Below are positions 60,715 through 64,000 of a DNA stretch of 64,000 bases, piece after piece. The translations under genes were made by a program, and so were the position numbers. The DNA is from Candidatus Gastranaerophilales bacterium (GTDB lineage: Bacteria > Cyanobacteriota > Vampirovibrionia > Gastranaerophilales > Gastranaerophilaceae): assembly GCA_944326475.1 (NCBI GenBank), contig CALVEC010000006.1, positions 1 to 64,000 of the forward strand. The letters run 5' to 3'. Under the pieces are notes generated by a model. It was given only the letters and a program-made list of their open reading frames with translations. It ran no database searches and was not told the DNA's origin. The first letter of the stretch is position 1. Each line of letters opens with the position of its first letter.

Positions 60715-62493
60715 CTACACAAGCACAGCCTGTTTTTGGAACTGCATTTCGTAGAGCGCTTTATACTTTCCATATGGAATTTGCATAAGCTCATCGTGTG
60801 TCCCCAGCTCAGCAAGCTCGCCTGCATTAATAACAGCAATCCTATCTGCATTTTTAATCGTTGACAATCTGTGTGCAATAACAAACACAGTCTTATCTTT
60901 CATAAGATTATCAATTGCCTTTTGGACAATAGCTTCCGATTTGTTATCAAGTGCTGACGTTGCTTCATCAAGTATAACAACAGGTGCATTCTTCAAAAAC
61001 GCTCTGGCAATGGCAACACGCTGTTTTTGACCGCCGGAGAGCAACATGCCCCGCTCGCCAATTTGAGTATCAATTCCTTTTTTCAGAGTCGACACAAATT
61101 CGTCCAAATAAGCCATCTCAAGTGCATTTTGGATTTCTTTTTCCGTTGCATCCTGCTTACCCAGCAAAATATTTTCTCTGATTGTGCCTGAAAAAAGGAA
61201 ATTGTCCTGAAAAACAATAGACATATTATTGCGCAAAGAGTGCAGGCTGTATTCTCTGATATCTCTGCCGTCAATTTTTATTGAGCCTTTTGTAACATCG
61301 TAAAATCTGGGAATGAGGCTCACGATAGTAGATTTACCGCCTCCGGAATTGCCGACAAGCGCTATTGTTTCACCTTTTTTCACATCAAGATTTATATTTT
61401 TCAAAACAGGTTTGCCTTTTACATACTCAAAAGACACATTTTCAAATATAATGTCAGACGTAACATTTTTAAGCTCTAGCGCATTCTCTTTATCTTTAAT
61501 TTGAGGTTTTAATTCAAGAATATTAAAAATCCGCTCAATCGCCATAAACGAAAACTGAACAGCATTAAAGTTGTTGCCGAGGTTTTTCACCGGCGTGTAG
61601 AGCATAATCAAAGCAGTGATAAACGAAACAAAATTACCTGCAGTGATTTGTTTTGTTAAAATCAAATGACTTCCGTAACCGATTGCAAGACCAATACCGA
61701 CAGAAACAATAACATGCATCATTGGCGACAGCCAAGATGTTCTTTGAACAATTTTTATTTTAAATGTAAATATATCGCTTAAAATTTTATGGAATTTGTT
61801 TTTCTGGTATTCGTCGAGGTTGTAGGCTGTAATTGTTTTATTTCCGGCAAAACTTTCATTGTAAGCTGTAATAACCTGAGAAATAGCGGCTACGGATTTA
61901 TCCATAACATCTTTTATATGCTTTCTGACCTTGGTAAGCGGGAAGAAAGCACCGCCTAATACAATACAAGCAATTATTGCAAGCTGCCAGGAGTTGTAGA
62001 ACAGAACCCCGACAAGCGCTATAGATGAACACAATCTCGACACAAAAACCTTCAAATTGTCCAAAAGTCCGGTACAAGCGGTATCCGCATCATTATTAAA
62101 TCTGTAGACGATTTCACCGGAATTTCTTTTATCAAAATAAGCAGTCTCGAACGTCAGCATTTTTTTGTAGAGTTCAAATTTCAAATCATTTGTAATCTTT
62201 CCGCCAACCCATGTGTTTAAGTACGTTGCAAGATAGTTTAAAGTTCCTTGCAAACTCGTAAAAGCGACTATTCCAAACGGAATGTACCACGGGGATTGAA
62301 CACTTTTTTCAACCATGACCAAATCCATATAAGGTTTCAGGGAGAGTGCAATCACGGCATCAAGTCCGCCGATTGGAATACAAATTCCGACGGCAAGGAC
62401 AGCTCTGAACCAGTACGGTTTAACATAAGGCCACATTCTGGAATAGTTTACATAAAACTGGGAATTTTTTATTTTTTCAACTAGTTGGTTCAT
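60715..62493 (-). CDS. MsbA-like ABC exporter
   Basis: A 592-residue half-transporter with six N-terminal membrane helices and a C-terminal nucleotide-binding domain: Walker A GNSGGGKST, signature LSGGQKQRVAIARA, Walker B VVILDEATSALD, and the H-loop AHRLST. MsbA-type exporters flip lipid-linked sugars or lipids across the inner membrane. Whether it flips lipid A or other lipids is not clear. Two monomers dimerise. The intergenic part before it may hold a worn repeat fragment (about 60670-60700). Confidence 0.88.
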   Translation of the reverse strand: MNQLVEKIKNSQFYVNYSRMWPYVKPYWFRAVLAVGICIPIGGLDAVIALSLKPYMDLVMVEKSVQSPWYIPFGIVAFTSLQGTLNYLATYLNTWVGGKITNDLKFELYKKMLTFETAYFDKRNSGEIVYRFNNDADTACTGLLDNLKVFVSRLCSSIALVGVLFYNSWQLAIIACIVLGGAFFPLTKVRKHIKDVMDKSVAAISQVITAYNESFAGNKTITAYNLDEYQKNKFHKILSDIFTFKIKIVQRTSWLSPMMHVIVSVGIGLAIGYGSHLILTKQITAGNFVSFITALIMLYTPVKNLGNNFNAVQFSFMAIERIFNILELKPQIKDKENALELKNVTSDIIFENVSFEYVKGKPVLKNINLDVKKGETIALVGNSGGGKSTIVSLIPRFYDVTKGSIKIDGRDIREYSLHSLRNNMSIVFQDNFLFSGTIRENILLGKQDATEKEIQNALEMAYLDEFVSTLKKGIDTQIGERGMLLSGGQKQRVAIARAFLKNAPVVILDEATSALDNKSEAIVQKAIDNLMKDKTVFVIAHRLSTIKNADRIAVINAGELAELGTHDELMQIPYGKYKALYEMQFQKQAVLV

Positions 62494-62654
62494 AATGAAT
62501 TTCTTTGCTTGCCTGCTTTATAAAAATTTTTCTACAAAGGGTATAACATTAATCCATTCTATCAGCAAAAAAAACTCAGGCAATACCCTAACAAAGTAAT
62601 TTGTTTTTAGGACTGTTTTTGCACCATTATACCGGCAATATAAGTAACAGGATT

Positions 62655-63563
62655 TTATTTTATCTGGCGTTTCAAATTATTTTTAACACCTGCAAGCGGT
62701 CCGTTGTTCGGCGCACGAAAATTCTGGTAATAATTTTTTATATAAGTGAACGGAAATCGAGGAATCCAACCGAGTTTTACAAAAACCGACACTCCTTCAA
62801 CGCCTTGTGAAAACATAAGCTCATCAATTGTATCTTCATAAGCAGGCGAGATGGAGGAGAGTATTTTTAGAACATAATCGGCTGCAGTCACAACTGAATA
62901 CCCGGACATAATACCTGTATTTACAACCAAATCAGTAACTTTTACATCCGTATCGTTTATTCTTACTTTTCTTGTACCTTCCGGAAGAACTTCGTCTTTG
63001 TCGGTGATTTTTTCAAGCTCATACCATTTTCCTTCATACTGGATACGCATAATTTTGGGCGTAGGCATGTATATATCATCAAAATCATTTTTTAGAAGGA
63101 CTTCACCGTTTGTATCAGTTATACCGTATTTATAATTTTTACATGTCAAAAACATTTCACCGAACAACGGTTCGATGGATGAATATTCAGGAGGAATAAT
63201 AACATTTCCGGTCTCGTCATATAAGCCATAGTCATTGTCATTGCCGAGCTTTACGTATTTGCCAAACACTCTTTCCACATGCCGGTATCGCGGCTCAATA
63301 ATAAAATTTCCGTCACAATCCATCAGACCGTAACGATTCTTTTTTAAAGCAATCCAAGAGGTATTACCAACCCGGATTAATATTTTGTAATTCGCATCGG
63401 TAATATTTTCACCGTTTTTCAACTTCAAACCGAACTTGCCGTCTTCATTGTAAACCTCGACATCAGACATTTTGTTTGTCGTAACAAACGAGGAATCCGC
63501 AGCAGCAAAAACGCAGCTTTGCAATAATAAAAATAAAACTGTTAAAACAAAAATCTTTTTCAT
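62655..63563 (-). CDS. Exported WG-repeat protein
   Basis: A 302-residue protein with a signal peptide (MKKIFVLTVLFLLLQSCVFAA). The mature part contains about four WG/YG-type repeats (GKFGLKLKNGENI, NRYGLMDCDGNFII, NDYGLYDETGNVII, YKYGITDTNGEVLL), each about 23-40 residues, then an unrecognised domain. WG repeats are surface-displayed beta units. Function unknown. No strong ribosome site. Confidence 0.75.
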   Translation of the reverse strand: MKKIFVLTVLFLLLQSCVFAAADSSFVTTNKMSDVEVYNEDGKFGLKLKNGENITDANYKILIRVGNTSWIALKKNRYGLMDCDGNFIIEPRYRHVERVFGKYVKLGNDNDYGLYDETGNVIIPPEYSSIEPLFGEMFLTCKNYKYGITDTNGEVLLKNDFDDIYMPTPKIMRIQYEGKWYELEKITDKDEVLPEGTRKVRINDTDVKVTDLVVNTGIMSGYSVVTAADYVLKILSSISPAYEDTIDELMFSQGVEGVSVFVKLGWIPRFPFTYIKNYYQNFRAPNNGPLAGVKNNLKRQIK

Positions 63564-63609
63564 AATGAAATAATAGCATGATTCTACAAAATTTGTTATG
63601 CTATAATAT

Positions 63610-63786
63610 TTTTATCGTCAAATGACCCCGGCTACTTGTTGAATCCGTGCAATATAAAAGCCGGTTGTTTAACAAAAAGTCCGGTACAACCAACAGGTTT
63701 ATGAGGTCACTTGCGTAAATTATCAGACTTGGCATGACTCGCCCACGGTGTATACTCATTCAAGCGAGACCGTCTCAGGCATTTTA
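63610..63786 (+). repeat. Structured intergenic repeat, copy D (divergent)
   Basis: More diverged but alignable: TCAAATGACCCC at the 5' end, TGAGGTCACTTGCG in the middle, and GCGAGACCGTCTCAGGCA at the 3' end. Helix 2 is ACTTGTTG/CAACAGGT, fully paired, where copies B and C have an A-C mismatch; helix 1 pairs over GACC/GGTC. Confidence 0.7.
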
Positions 63787-63810
63787 TATAATAGGGTTGG
63801 ATGGAGAAAT

Positions 63811-64000
63811 ATGAAAATATCAGGCAAAATTAAAGTTTTAACGGCAATATTAATCTTTGCAGCAATACTCATCAGCATACCTTTCGTCTTGTATTTGAAG
63901 GTTTTGCCTTATGCAGTTTCTAATAAAGATGTGCAAAATTATGTTATAAAAACAGTAAAAGATATAACCGGCGCCGATTTGCAAATTGAAAATCCCGAGC
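63811..64000 (+). CDS. 5' end of an AsmA/DUF3971-like membrane protein
   Basis: Only the first 63 residues are in the window: an N-terminal signal anchor (VLTAILIFAAILISIPFVLYL) and VKDITGADLQIENPE, the usual opening of AsmA/TamB-like envelope proteins that move lipids to the outer membrane. GGAG lies 4 nt before the ATG. Assignment is tentative because most of the gene lies outside. Confidence 0.5.
   Translation, partial: MKISGKIKVLTAILIFAAILISIPFVLYLKVLPYAVSNKDVQNYVIKTVKDITGADLQIENPE

Noticed and set aside
13477-63786. Integron attC-like recombination sites for the structured repeat
   Set aside because: The elements sit near stop codons and fold, but the GTTRRRY and RYYYAAC core boxes are not at their ends and no integrase or cassette array is present.
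1-64000. CRISPR array, prophage or insertion sequence
   Set aside because: No regularly spaced short repeats, no transposase or integrase, and no phage structural genes were seen.

Overview
The window is AT-rich (by eye about 35-40% GC), densely coded bacterial chromosome with Gram-negative-type envelope genes. The gene content suggests a non-photosynthetic gut cyanobacterial relative (Melainabacteria / Gastranaerophilales). The grounds are bacterial glycogen genes, class-III-like pseudopilins of the F-S-E-V-L-I-T-L type, proteins opening with a CPHG...CPIC motif, an orphan REC-LuxR regulator, anaerobe-type peroxide defence (PerR, rubredoxin, rubrerythrin), and many lineage-specific proteins with no clear family. 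This placement is an inference from content, not a computed assignment. I saw no tRNA, rRNA, insertion sequence, integrase, phage or CRISPR array.

Layout. 0-9 kb: glgC with a thioredoxin-like lipoprotein and a pseudopilin, a degenerate GGDEF protein, ogt, perR-rubredoxin-rubrerythrin, ftsZ and a nagZ-like hydrolase. 9-20 kb: a 1413-residue GH13-type enzyme, then a long minus-strand block (degenerate M48 protein, secreted protein, large TPR protein, queD, uppP, leuC). 19.5-33 kb: pgi, ftsH behind a structured leader, nadA, marC, a TPR-metzincin protease, a TPR protein, an amidohydrolase and a membrane-anchored glycogen-synthase-like enzyme. 33-38 kb: a membrane Hsp20, an OmpH/Skp chaperone, and three uncharacterised genes behind a cobalamin riboswitch. 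38-51 kb: an SDR, LCP cell-wall transferase, hisG-mazG-deoB, an orphan DNA methyltransferase with gph, small secreted proteins, a response regulator and a pentapeptide-repeat protein. 51-64 kb: an acetyltransferase, LOG hydrolase, lineage-specific proteins (glycine-zipper, EF-hand, long coiled-coil repeat), an M15 peptidase, a putative outer-membrane protein, a glycosyltransferase, corA, an MsbA-like exporter, a WG-repeat protein and the start of an AsmA-like gene.

How genes work together. glgC, the GT5-like synthase, the GH13 enzyme and pgi cover sugar-phosphate entry, polymer synthesis and polymer remodelling, but the two big enzymes carry unusual anchors and insertions. uppP, LCP, nagZ, the M15 peptidase and ftsZ serve wall growth and division. 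PerR, rubredoxin and rubrerythrin form a peroxide-response unit.

Most unusual signals. (1) A family of about 120-210 nt structured intergenic elements in five copies, with compensatory base changes in three nested helices, abutting stop codons. (2) A cobalamin riboswitch ahead of a three-gene operon of unknown function (CPHG/CPIC protein, four-TM protein with an internal duplication, small helical protein). (3) A shared promoter of the form nAATT-N14-nnnTTTATA in front of six genes, mostly for lineage-specific proteins without signal peptides. (4) A short N-terminal P-[SA]-F-G tag on otherwise unrelated large proteins. (5) A pseudoknotted leader on ftsH. These are candidates read by eye; none has been tested by search or folding software.
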